From: JBCCMQ01 sp039026235
Lineage (GTDB): Bacteria > Pseudomonadota > Alphaproteobacteria > Rhodobacterales > Rhodobacteraceae
DNA: 64,000 nt
Direction of reading: 5' to 3'
NCBI GenBank assembly: GCA_039026235.1
Contig: JBCCMQ010000016.1
Location: 3,886-67,885, forward strand
Shown: in pieces, positions 25,862 through 34,216 of the stretch
Layout: every line of letters starts with the position of its first letter
Numbering within the stretch: position 1 is the stretch's first letter
The notes under the pieces: generated by a model
The model's database searches: none
What the model was told of the DNA's origin: nothing
What the model saw: the letters and a program-made list of their open reading frames with translations, nothing else
Translations under genes and position numbers: made by a program

Positions 25862-26845
25862 GTGAATAATCTGGCGCCTCCGACGGATGTCTCCGACATC
25901 GGCCGTGACGTGATCAATCGCGAGGCCGCGGCGCTGCATCTGCTAAGCGACAGCCTCGATGGATCTTTCTCGGAAGCGGTGCGTGTCATTCTGGCCGCCA
26001 GCGGACGCACGATTGTCTCGGGAATGGGTAAGTCGGGGCACATTGCGCGAAAGGTGGCCGCGACCTTTGCGTCGACCGGCACACCAGCGCATTTTGTCCA
26101 TCCGGCCGAGGCGAGCCACGGTGATCTTGGCATGATGGCCCAGGGCGATGCCGTTCTGGTGTTTTCGAAGTCGGGCGAGACGCCCGAGATTGCCGATTTA
26201 ATTGCCCACACCCGCCGCTTTGAGATCCCGCTGATCGGGATTGCCGGAAAGCGCGACAGCACATTGATAAGGCAATCCGACGTGGGGCTTGTGTTGCCGG
26301 CAGCGGAAGAAGCCTGCGGTACTGGCGTGGTGCCGTCGACATCCACGACCATGTCCCTTGCGCTTGGCGACGCACTGGCCATTGCGCTCATGCGGCGGCG
26401 CAATTTCACGCCTGAGAACTTTCGCGATTTTCATCCCGGAGGAAAACTGGGCGCTCGCCTGTCCAAGGTGCGCGACCTGATGCACACGGGCGACCAGCTT
26501 CCTTTGGTCAGTGCCGATACATCAATGCAAGAGACGCTTTTGGTAATGACCCAAAAGGGATTTGGAGTTGTCGGAGTAACCGACACACAGGGTCTATTGT
26601 TGGGCATTATTACCGACGGGGACCTGCGGCGGAACATGGACGGATTGCTTGATCGCTTGGCCGGTGACGTGATGACAGCACATCCCAAAACGATCGCGCC
26701 CGGCGCCTTGGCCGAGGCGGCGGTGGCAACCATGACACTCAACAGCCCAAGGGTTACATGCCTGTTTGTCGTGGATCCCGACGTGGCAGGACAGGTTGCG
26801 GGCCTGATCCATATCCACGACTGCCTGCGCGCCGGGGTTTTGTAA
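25862..26845 (+). CDS. kdsD: Arabinose-5-phosphate isomerase (KdsD/KpsF)
   Basis: A 327-residue protein: an N-terminal SIS sugar-isomerase domain (GMGKSGHIARKVA, FSKSGETPEI, STSTTMSLALGD) and two C-terminal CBS domains (VRDLMHTGDQLP, VMTAHPKTIAPG). It converts ribulose-5-phosphate to arabinose-5-phosphate, the first step to KDO. GTG start at 25862. It begins a lipopolysaccharide operon with lptC, lptA and lptB, and kdsB for the last KDO step is 12 kb away. Confidence 0.95.
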   Translation: MNNLAPPTDVSDIGRDVINREAAALHLLSDSLDGSFSEAVRVILAASGRTIVSGMGKSGHIARKVAATFASTGTPAHFVHPAEASHGDLGMMAQGDAVLVFSKSGETPEIADLIAHTRRFEIPLIGIAGKRDSTLIRQSDVGLVLPAAEEACGTGVVPSTSTTMSLALGDALAIALMRRRNFTPENFRDFHPGGKLGARLSKVRDLMHTGDQLPLVSADTSMQETLLVMTQKGFGVVGVTDTQGLLLGIITDGDLRRNMDGLLDRLAGDVMTAHPKTIAPGALAEAAVATMTLNSPRVTCLFVVDPDVAGQVAGLIHIHDCLRAGVL

Positions 26846-26846
26846 C

Positions 26847-27455
26847 GTGGCAGGGGTACGAGACGCCTATTCCCGCGCCGTCAGCGTTTTGCGCATACTG
26901 CTGCCACTTGGTGCGTTGGCGCTTTTGTCCACGCTGTTCCTGTTTGCGCGGAATGTCGAAACCGATCTTTCTATTCCTTACGCCGATGTGGATGTGAACG
27001 AAGTGGCGCGCAGCCAGCGACTGGCACAGCCCGAATATTCCACGGTTCTGAACGATGGAACGGCGCTTTTGCTTCGGGCGGTAACCGCAAGACCCGATCC
27101 TGAACGCCAAGGCGTCATTCTGGCAAACGCCATAGATGCCGATATCACGCTTCCCGACACCCGCCTGGCAGACGTGGTTTCTGAGACCGGCTGGCTGGAC
27201 CCCGCGCGCGACCGCATGGAATTGCGCGGCGATGTAGTTGCGACCTTGAGCGACGGCAGCGAGCTGCGCACGGAACTCTTAGAGGCCGATATGGTCGCCG
27301 GAACCCTGTTCTCTCCGGTCCCGGTCGCAGTTTTTCTTCCCCAAGGCCGGATCGACGGTGCAAACATGCGACTAGAGCGTCCGGAAATGTCGCGCACCTT
27401 TACACGGGCGGTTTTCAAAGGTGGCGTAAAAGTTGTATTCATGCCTCAACGTTAG
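26847..27455 (+). CDS. lptC: LPS export system protein LptC
   Basis: A 202-residue protein with one N-terminal transmembrane anchor (about 15-34) and a periplasmic beta-jellyroll domain of the LptC family; the context (kdsD before, lptA and lptB after) secures the call, as LptC sequence is poorly conserved. It links the inner-membrane LptBFG transporter to LptA. GTG start one base after the kdsD stop. Confidence 0.88.
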   Translation: MAGVRDAYSRAVSVLRILLPLGALALLSTLFLFARNVETDLSIPYADVDVNEVARSQRLAQPEYSTVLNDGTALLLRAVTARPDPERQGVILANAIDADITLPDTRLADVVSETGWLDPARDRMELRGDVVATLSDGSELRTELLEADMVAGTLFSPVPVAVFLPQGRIDGANMRLERPEMSRTFTRAVFKGGVKVVFMPQR

Positions 27456-27467
27456 GGGGAACGTCGT

Positions 27468-27971
27468 TTGAAGCGGTTTATCGCTCTTAATTTGTTTTTT
27501 CTTATTTGCGCCGCGCCTGCCCTGGCACAGGGCACCGCCATAAGTTTCGGAAGCTCGGAACATGACGGTAATCTTCCGGTCGAGGTGACGTCGGAAGAGC
27601 TTGATGTCGATCAGTCGACCGGGATTGCCGTGTTCACTGGCGATGTTCTGGTGATCCAGGGCGAGATGCGGCTTTTCGCCGAAAGAGTGACTGTCGAATA
27701 TACGCCGCAAAGTACGGATGACAGCGGTGGTATTAACCGCGTGTTGGCCAATGGTGAGGTTACAATTGTGCGAGGACCGGAAGCTGCAGAAGGGGACGAC
27801 GCCGTCTACACGCTGGCGACCGGCATGGTTGTTATGACGGGCGACGTGATGGTCACCCAGGGACCAAATGTCGTTCTTGGGGATCGGCTGAGCGTCAATT
27901 TGGACGATGGCGCGGGGGTTGTCGAAGGAAACGTCAAAACCATCTTCCAACCGGCAGGCGCGTCGGAATGA
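27468..27971 (+). CDS. lptA: LPS transport periplasmic protein LptA
   Basis: A 167-residue OstA/LptA-fold protein with signal peptide (cleavage near APALAQ). The repeated beta pattern (VEVTSEELDVD, TGDVLVIQGEMRLFAE, MTGDVMVTQGPNVVLGD) matches the bridge protein that carries LPS across the periplasm. Start TTG at 27468 after GGGGGA. Its stop overlaps the lptB start. Confidence 0.9.
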   Translation: MKRFIALNLFFLICAAPALAQGTAISFGSSEHDGNLPVEVTSEELDVDQSTGIAVFTGDVLVIQGEMRLFAERVTVEYTPQSTDDSGGINRVLANGEVTIVRGPEAAEGDDAVYTLATGMVVMTGDVMVTQGPNVVLGDRLSVNLDDGAGVVEGNVKTIFQPAGASE

Positions 27972-28732
27972 CGGTCGCGACACAACCCCTTTCGGTCACC
28001 CAAGGCACCGGCGGCTTGTCGGTTGAACACCTGCGCAAAAGCTACCGCAGACGTCCAATCATCCGCGATGTTTCAATGACACTCGACCGAGGCGAGGTCG
28101 TCGCGCTGTTGGGTCCCAACGGGTCGGGCAAGACCACCTGCTTTTACGCGATCGCTGGCCTGACGCCAGCCGACGGAGGGCGGGTCTTGCTGGACGGGCG
28201 CGAGGTCAGCGGCCTGCCGATGTACCGGCGCGCCCGGCTCGGGATCGGATATCTTCCGCAAGAGGTCTCGATCTTTCGCGGCATGTCCGTCGAAGACAAT
28301 ATTCGGGCGATCCTCGAGATTTCCGAACCCGATAGGATCCGGCGCGCAGAAAGGCTTGAAGCATTGCTTTCCGAGTTCTCGGTCGAGCACCTTCGCGCGG
28401 CCGAAGCGCTTTCGCTTTCCGGTGGTGAACGCCGGCGCGTCGAAATCGCGCGGGCGCTTGCGGCCAACCCCCGCTACCTGCTGCTTGATGAGCCGTTTGC
28501 CGGTGTCGACCCCATTGCAGTGTCCGACATCCGGACGATGGTTGCAGATCTCAAGACGCGGGGAATTGGTGTCCTGATCACGGACCACAACGTCCGAGAA
28601 ACACTCGAAATTGTTGATCGCGCCTATATCCTGCACGGCGGCACTGTGTTGATGAGCGGCACGTCAGACGAAGTCGTGAACGACGAAAATGTGCGGCGCG
28701 TCTACCTCGGCGAAGGTTTTCGAATCTCGTGA
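27968..28732 (+). CDS. lptB: LPS export ABC transporter ATPase LptB
   Basis: A 254-residue ATPase powering LPS extraction. Walker A GPNGSGKTT, signature LSGGERRR and Walker B YLLLDEPFAGVDP are intact. ATGA overlap with lptA. In many alphaproteobacteria rpoN follows lptB; here it does not, and the hpf gene comes after a 260-bp spacer. Confidence 0.97.
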   Translation: MTVATQPLSVTQGTGGLSVEHLRKSYRRRPIIRDVSMTLDRGEVVALLGPNGSGKTTCFYAIAGLTPADGGRVLLDGREVSGLPMYRRARLGIGYLPQEVSIFRGMSVEDNIRAILEISEPDRIRRAERLEALLSEFSVEHLRAAEALSLSGGERRRVEIARALAANPRYLLLDEPFAGVDPIAVSDIRTMVADLKTRGIGVLITDHNVRETLEIVDRAYILHGGTVLMSGTSDEVVNDENVRRVYLGEGFRIS

Positions 28733-28872
28733 AAAAGCGGCCCGAACGAGTTGCTTGAGCGGGCTTTGTGCTGCACTGCCGCGAGTCAAACGGATTGACA
28801 GCGTGGGTCGGCCTGTCACCTTATGGTGTCAATGTTGATCGGATTTGACATCAGAAGTTGGTGCAAATTCAG

Positions 28873-28906
28873 CCGGGATAGACGGGAAGCAAACCCGCCG
28901 TCCCGG
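28873..28906 (+). promoter_or_regulatory. Strong hairpin in the hpf upstream region (possible structured leader)
   Basis: In the 260-bp lptB-hpf spacer, CCGGGA (28873-28878) pairs with TCCCGG (28901-28906), and an inner CGGG (28883-28886) pairs with CCCG (28894-28897). It has no T-run, so it is not a terminator. Flanking text (GGTGCAAATTC before, CCCGGAGCTGG after) loosely recalls pieces of a cobalamin riboswitch, but the conserved core is missing. A leader RNA for hpf is possible. Confidence 0.35.
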
Positions 28907-28992
28907 AGCTGGGGTCAAAGGGACTCTTACACGTCAAACGCGAAAGCTCATGGTTCTTTGGGCAACGCCGCCTTGCGTTCATCGGAGGTTGG

Positions 28993-29565
28993 ATGAGGTA
29001 TCAGATAAGCGGAAAACAAATAGACATTGGCGATGCTCTTCAGGTGCACGTCAAAGCGGAACTTGAAACCGTGATCGCAAAATATGCTGGACGTCCAACG
29101 GATGCTGCTGTCGTGTTTTCAAGAAGAGCGCACGAATACATCTGCGAATCGACTGTACACCTAAGTACCGGCCTGACCGCCCAGGCCCGAGGCCATGCGA
29201 CCGAAATATATGCTGCGTTCGATCAATCCGCGGAGAAAATGGAAAAACAGCTGCGCCGATACAAGCGCAGGTTGAAAGATCATCACCGAGACAGGTCGGA
29301 ACCCGTTGAACTGTCTGACGCCTCCGCATATATCCTCAACGGAACAAGCGAGTCGGAAAAAGACGAGCCCGACAGTCTGCAACCTATGATCATCGCCGAG
29401 ATGGAGACGAAGATACCTTCATTGTCTGTAGGCGAAGCGGTCATGCAAATGGAAATCGCCGGAGCTCCGGTTCTTGTCTTCAAGAACGAACGCCACAGCG
29501 GTTTGAATGTGGTGTACCGCCGTGAAGACGGCAACATTGGCTGGATCGACCCCGCCGAGGGGTAA
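28993..29565 (+). CDS. hpf: Ribosome hibernation promoting factor, long form (HPF/RaiA)
   Basis: A 190-residue long HPF: an N-terminal sigma-54-modulation/S30AE domain (MRYQISGKQIDIGDAL to the basic RRYKRRLKDHHR) and a C-terminal dimerisation domain (VFKNERHSGLNVVYRREDG). It pairs ribosomes into 100S dimers in stationary phase. ATG follows GGAGG. ptsN is 29 bp downstream, an order conserved around lptB in proteobacteria. Confidence 0.95.
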   Translation: MRYQISGKQIDIGDALQVHVKAELETVIAKYAGRPTDAAVVFSRRAHEYICESTVHLSTGLTAQARGHATEIYAAFDQSAEKMEKQLRRYKRRLKDHHRDRSEPVELSDASAYILNGTSESEKDEPDSLQPMIIAEMETKIPSLSVGEAVMQMEIAGAPVLVFKNERHSGLNVVYRREDGNIGWIDPAEG

Positions 29566-29594
29566 TTGGTCCTGGCTATGTCTGGGGAAACAGA

Positions 29595-30059
29595 ATGAAC
29601 CTGCCTGAAATCCTGAATCCTAAGGCGATCAAGGTCACCGGAGCGCATAGCAGCAAGAAGCGGCTGTTGATGGTTTTGGGCGATATGGCGGAAGAGGCCT
29701 ATACCCTGCCGTCTAACCTTGTCATTGATGCGCTTCTTGAACGCGAAAGCCTTGGGCCGACCGGTGTGGGTCACGGTGTCGCCTTGCCGCACGCCCGCAT
29801 TGACGGGCTTCAGGGTGTTGTCGGCGCGTTCGTGCGGCTGGATAAGGCAATCGATTTTGGTTCGGTCGACCGGCAGCCTGTCGATCTGATCTTTTGCTTG
29901 CTCGCATCACAAAAGGCGGGGGTCGATCATCTGAAGGCCTTGGCCACAGTATCGCGCACGATGCGCGATCCAGCGGTCTGTGCCAAACTTCGGGCAAACA
30001 GTGACCCGGCGATCCTGCACGCAATCCTGACGGAAACGCCGACCAGCGAAGCGGCTTAG
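29595..30059 (+). CDS. ptsN: Nitrogen-type PTS EIIA component (EIIA-Ntr)
   Basis: A 154-residue EIIA protein; the phosphorylated histidine is in GHGVALPHARI. Such proteins act as regulators (potassium transport, stringent response, carbon/nitrogen balance) rather than in sugar uptake. Its stop overlaps the convergent sulfotransferase gene by four bases. Confidence 0.95.
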   Translation: MNLPEILNPKAIKVTGAHSSKKRLLMVLGDMAEEAYTLPSNLVIDALLERESLGPTGVGHGVALPHARIDGLQGVVGAFVRLDKAIDFGSVDRQPVDLIFCLLASQKAGVDHLKALATVSRTMRDPAVCAKLRANSDPAILHAILTETPTSEAA

Positions 30060-31465
30060 TCCGTACGCGCTTTCCAGCTGTCAAAACCAAAACTGAGGTA
30101 GTCGCGCGGATACGCACGGCGGGCCGCGTCCTCGACGGAATCGTCATAGATCCGTTCAAGTTCTGAAATGTCCTCGACCTCAGGCTCCCTGGTTGCCGGT
30201 GCGCCCCGCGACGCCACGACGCCCCCAATCTCGGACACCAAATGTGTCTCGCGCACCACGAGGTCCGGAAGCACGACACGGGCGTAGCCGGACAACACGT
30301 TGAGCTGGCTCGCCCACGCCGGATCAATCGGTAAGCTGGTTTGCCGGGCAAGATTGAGCTTCAGAAAACTCAAAAAGCAATGGAACGCGGCCCGCGTCCC
30401 ATCCACATCGTCTTCCGACTGAGGAAGCACCATCCCGTAATGTTTGGTGAGAGTATCCCGCACCTTTTGGTACTCTTCCGCCCTGGGATCCCGAATCCTA
30501 CTCGAGAATGCGCGCCAGGCGCGAAGCAGCGGATGGGTGACGACGCTAAAGCTCCTGTGCCCCTTATGTTCCCGTTTCCATTGCCTCAATCCCTTTCGGT
30601 TCAGACCTGTCGTCAACGGCCAGCCATTGATCGCTTCGAGCCATTCCGCCACCCATTCGCCCTGCGCACCCACAACCGGCATGAACAGCAACCCAAGGGC
30701 ATCCGCCGCCAAGAAGCTGGACACCCGCGGCCCGCGCGGTGGTTCAAAGTTCGGATAGCTGTCAAAGTCAAAGCGTTCAAAACCGCTAAGGCTTTCGCGC
30801 ATTTCAGCAAAGTTCGCGACCTTGTCTTCCAGCCGATCTGGGTTCTGTTTTTTCAGGGCCGCGGGAAGCCGTTTCAGGTCCGATGAAACGCCCAGGTACG
30901 CCGCCATTCCATTAATGACGGCTACCTCCTGAATGTCCTCATATGTTGCTGTAAACGCGGCCTGACCACTCAGTTGAAGCCTGCGGCGCAAATCTTGCTG
31001 AAACGCAACTCTCTCATCGAAGTACGCCTGAAATTCGGCTTCATCGTAGTCAACTTTAACCTCTAAACGGTGCTTTGCGTCCGAAAGCCACCATTGATCA
31101 ACAGCATCAGCGATCTTCATTGACACGTAAGCTTCAAGCGGATTGCGCGTCAGAATGATCTTCGCGCAGCGGTGATCTTCAATGCAATGATCAGCCACGC
31201 GCGGATCATGGTCGAAAAAGAAACGAAATCCACCGATGCCTTCGGTCTTCTCCTTTAGCGCCGTGATCAGAGCGAGGGGATCAACCTCGCGTTCTGCGAA
31301 GCCGATGCCGAAGGCTGTATTGCGTTTGGGGTTGTCCAAAAACTTTGGATTGAACAGTTCTCCGAGACAGGAAATTCCGGGAACCTGATTGAGCGCCAAC
31401 TGCAAGAGGTTCGACCCGGTGCGCATCTCGGCAAAGATAATGAAATAGTCGAAGCGCGCGCCCAT
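30056..31465 (-). CDS. Sulfotransferase family protein (Stf0-like) with C-terminal extension
   Basis: A 469-residue protein starting DYFIIFAEMRTGSNLL, the 5'-phosphosulfate-binding loop of Stf0-type sulfotransferases; a second PAPS segment with Arg/Asn (KIILTRNPLEAYVSMKIA) lies near residues 103-120. The second half (about 240-469) is not recognised. It probably transfers sulfate from PAPS to a sugar or lipid. It is the last gene of a tightly spaced minus-strand trio, 6 bp after the GT14 enzyme, so the acceptor is likely the glycan those enzymes make. cysQ, which destroys the PAP by-product, lies 7 kb away. Confidence 0.82.
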   Translation of the reverse strand: MGARFDYFIIFAEMRTGSNLLQLALNQVPGISCLGELFNPKFLDNPKRNTAFGIGFAEREVDPLALITALKEKTEGIGGFRFFFDHDPRVADHCIEDHRCAKIILTRNPLEAYVSMKIADAVDQWWLSDAKHRLEVKVDYDEAEFQAYFDERVAFQQDLRRRLQLSGQAAFTATYEDIQEVAVINGMAAYLGVSSDLKRLPAALKKQNPDRLEDKVANFAEMRESLSGFERFDFDSYPNFEPPRGPRVSSFLAADALGLLFMPVVGAQGEWVAEWLEAINGWPLTTGLNRKGLRQWKREHKGHRSFSVVTHPLLRAWRAFSSRIRDPRAEEYQKVRDTLTKHYGMVLPQSEDDVDGTRAAFHCFLSFLKLNLARQTSLPIDPAWASQLNVLSGYARVVLPDLVVRETHLVSEIGGVVASRGAPATREPEVEDISELERIYDDSVEDAARRAYPRDYLSFGFDSWKARTD

Positions 31466-31471
31466 GACAGC

Positions 31472-33169
31472 TTATTGCACGAGATAAGGTTTGCTTTGGC
31501 GCACGCCGATCTCGGATGGATCGGGCGTCTCATGGATGTCGCCCGCCAGATAGGGTTCCATACCTTGGTTGCGCAACGCCTGTAGGAAACCAGGCAGCTC
31601 TGACAGGTCACTAAACTTTGGTGGATCGGCAATAAGGCGACGGGTCTGCGTCGGAACATCATCGAGGATGGCCTGCAATGCCTCAAGCGGAACATCCAGA
31701 AACCGGCTGAGGGACCAGATCCGGATGGTCGCCTTGGCCCAGCGCGAGCGTGCAACGTTAACCTGGGCCTGTTCCTGAACCTGCAAACGTGCCGCCATAA
31801 TGCGCGCCTCTTCGAAAGGCAGATCCAATGCGAGAAGCGGAACCGTCCATGCGCCTGTAATGATGGAAATCTGCGCGTTCGGATCATAGACCATAAAGTC
31901 CCAGATGCGATGATCATCCCCGGGCGCAAACTGAAAGAGCTGCCTTTCGGACGCGCCGGATCGTGTGAGGTTCGTCAGAAACGCCTCTGGGTTGTAGTCG
32001 CGCAGCACCGGCGACCGCGAGATCCCGCCTTGATATACTTTCTGATCGCCAGTGAATTCGGCACCATCTGGGTGGAACAAGCGGCCATGGATCTTGCCTT
32101 CGACCGCGCGTGAAAGCCAGGGGCGGAATTCTTCAAAGACCGCATCAAATCCCTGAAACACCGAATAAGGTGCTGCGGTGCGGCGCGTCTCGGTGTGGTA
32201 GCCCGGAAAGCGGCTTTGCATGATCAGACCTGCGCGGCCATTGGTTCGCCGTTCGCTGGCCTGAGAAAAGAGACGGTCGATCTTGGACGGGCGCGGCTCC
32301 ACATCTTTGTGAAGCTGAGGGCCCTGTGCCAGAAAGCTCTGATACAGCCGATCCGCCTTGTGCCAGATCTTGCGTGCGACAAAACAGTCCGATCGCCGCA
32401 GCAGTTCAAGATGATCATCATAAAAGACATGCGGGCGACCCTGATAGTCAAACTTTGCCAGCGTCAGGGAACGGCTTTCGATGGTCGAACTGTGTCGGCG
32501 CACGACCGTCTGGAAATAAGATTCGTCGGGAATCCAGACATGCCGGAAAAAGCGTTCGATGCGATCCCGTTCGGGATCGTTCAGGATGGCTTCCAGCGTT
32601 GAACGGGTCAGACACCACCACTGCGAACCGATATGCGGCTCAAGGTCCAGGGGCATGGTGCGCCGAACACCAAGCCTTCGCTGAAGATCGACGAGGCGAT
32701 CAAACAGCGCCCGGCGGCGTTTCCAGCCGACCGGAAAGTAAAGGCTGAACCGTTCATGCTGAAGTCCGCCGGCCGTCCACGGTACATCCATCGTTGTCAC
32801 CGACTCGATAAAATCCGTGTCATGATTGGCCCGAAGAAATGAAACCAGTTCAGGGACCGGACGCAATGGCATGCATGCACCGGACACCAGATATACGTGC
32901 TGGACCTCTGGGAACCGCGCCAACAGCACCTCTGTCGACCGAAGCGTCGCCTGCACGATGGACCATGTGCCCCATTCGCACCGGGTGCGAACGCCAAACG
33001 CCACATTGGTCAGGTCCCTAAGGCTGGACTTCAGCCGGGCAAATTCGGTCTCATCTACCCGGGCATCGACATGCAGCACGACCGGACAGCCTGCGCCTGC
33101 CCAATGCCGTGCCACCTGGGTCGCCCGCGCAAGGCCCTTGTGGATCAGCATGATCATCCCAAGGCTCAT
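31472..33169 (-). CDS. Core-2/I-branching beta-1,6-N-acetylglucosaminyltransferase-like (GT14) with DUF5927-type C terminus
   Basis: A 565-residue protein. The N-terminal ~250 residues match GT14: HVDARVDE near residue 30, YLVSGACMPLRP, GSQWWCLTR and WIPDESYFQT. The C-terminal 300 residues correspond to the region called DUF5927 in alphaproteobacterial homologues. GT14 enzymes add branching GlcNAc or xylose. ATG at 33169 overlaps the stop of the GT2 gene upstream (ATGA). It is sandwiched between a GT2 and a sulfotransferase, suggesting one branched, sulfated surface glycan. Confidence 0.83.
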   Translation of the reverse strand: MSLGMIMLIHKGLARATQVARHWAGAGCPVVLHVDARVDETEFARLKSSLRDLTNVAFGVRTRCEWGTWSIVQATLRSTEVLLARFPEVQHVYLVSGACMPLRPVPELVSFLRANHDTDFIESVTTMDVPWTAGGLQHERFSLYFPVGWKRRRALFDRLVDLQRRLGVRRTMPLDLEPHIGSQWWCLTRSTLEAILNDPERDRIERFFRHVWIPDESYFQTVVRRHSSTIESRSLTLAKFDYQGRPHVFYDDHLELLRRSDCFVARKIWHKADRLYQSFLAQGPQLHKDVEPRPSKIDRLFSQASERRTNGRAGLIMQSRFPGYHTETRRTAAPYSVFQGFDAVFEEFRPWLSRAVEGKIHGRLFHPDGAEFTGDQKVYQGGISRSPVLRDYNPEAFLTNLTRSGASERQLFQFAPGDDHRIWDFMVYDPNAQISIITGAWTVPLLALDLPFEEARIMAARLQVQEQAQVNVARSRWAKATIRIWSLSRFLDVPLEALQAILDDVPTQTRRLIADPPKFSDLSELPGFLQALRNQGMEPYLAGDIHETPDPSEIGVRQSKPYLVQ

Positions 33170-34176
33170 GCCCAGTTGCCTTTCGACATAAGACCCAGAA
33201 GTTCCAGCTGGCGCCAGTTGACATAACGCTCCGACCACCGGCACCAAAGCGTCTCGCCACGTGCTATACCGTCGCCATAGGCCTGATATTCGCGCCCTCC
33301 GGCAAAGTGCTGGTTCCGGGCAGCCTCCAGCGCGGCCTTCTCCGTCAGTGTGCTAATGAATTTCGTGTGCAGCAGACATCCTGATATTTTCTCGCCGCCA
33401 TCCACATCGTAGACTTGGTTCAGACCCCGGGGCAGCAGCATATGTGTCGACTGCACGTAGGCGTAACGTCGATGCCACTTCACAAGGGGTATCTTGTTGA
33501 GCGACGGCGCTTTATACGGCGCATCTGCAAAGAACATTCGCGCCCGCGGACCGCCTTGTATCCAAAGATTTTCGTACTTTGGATTTCTGCTTAAGACATA
33601 GTTACCACCATCAAACCAAGGGGCAACATCGACCGGGTTTTCACCTGATCGGCAAACCGCCCCCACGACAGATTCCTTGGGGTACATGTCCAAGAGCATC
33701 GCCGGAAAGCTGCGCGCACCGCTTTCGTCCAACCAGTCTGTCAGGGCATCAAGCGGCCGGCTGTCGGCAAAGGGGTAGACCAGAAATTCGTCGGCATCGA
33801 CCGTGACAACCCAGTGACCCTGGGCGTATTTTCTAAGCAACCAGTTGACCCAGTCCATGCCAAAGCGGGACCGTTTATAGCTTGCCTCGGTACGCCAAAG
33901 CGACACATCGGACTGCCGCTCCAGATACGCGTCAGTTCCGTCATCCGATCCATTGTCGATGAACAGGAAATGCCGGATGCCAAGATTGCGATAGTACTTC
34001 AGGAAATAGGCGAGCCTGGGCTGTTCGTTCCAGACGGTACAGACCAGCAGGATATCATCCGGCTGGATCTGATTTGTGCGATTGGCGACTGCCTTCAGTT
34101 CGCGCCGTTTGCGGAAGGCGCGGATCAGCCAGCGCTTGCGCTCTAACCTCAGGCGATACGACCGGACGAGCCCCAC
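33166..34176 (-). CDS. Glycosyltransferase family 2-like protein (Glyco_tranf_2_4 type)
   Basis: A 336-residue GT-A fold protein: VCTVWNEQPRLAYFLKYYRN and FIDNGSDDGTDAYL form the nucleotide-sugar site, and VVTVDADEFLVYP is the DxD region. No membrane segments, so it is cytoplasmic or peripheral. It is the first gene of the trio with GT14 and sulfotransferase (4-bp overlap with GT14). Substrate unknown. Confidence 0.88.
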   Translation of the reverse strand: MGLVRSYRLRLERKRWLIRAFRKRRELKAVANRTNQIQPDDILLVCTVWNEQPRLAYFLKYYRNLGIRHFLFIDNGSDDGTDAYLERQSDVSLWRTEASYKRSRFGMDWVNWLLRKYAQGHWVVTVDADEFLVYPFADSRPLDALTDWLDESGARSFPAMLLDMYPKESVVGAVCRSGENPVDVAPWFDGGNYVLSRNPKYENLWIQGGPRARMFFADAPYKAPSLNKIPLVKWHRRYAYVQSTHMLLPRGLNQVYDVDGGEKISGCLLHTKFISTLTEKAALEAARNQHFAGGREYQAYGDGIARGETLWCRWSERYVNWRQLELLGLMSKGNWA

Positions 34177-34216
34177 TGCAGCCCTCTATCTCTCTCGAAA
34201 CCACTCTGCCGCGCGG

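Noticed and set aside
28800..28985. Cobalamin riboswitch before hpf
   Set aside because: Only loose pieces (GGTGCAAATTC, CCCGGAGC) match; the conserved core with CCCGCAACTGT is absent and the downstream gene is unrelated to cobalamin.
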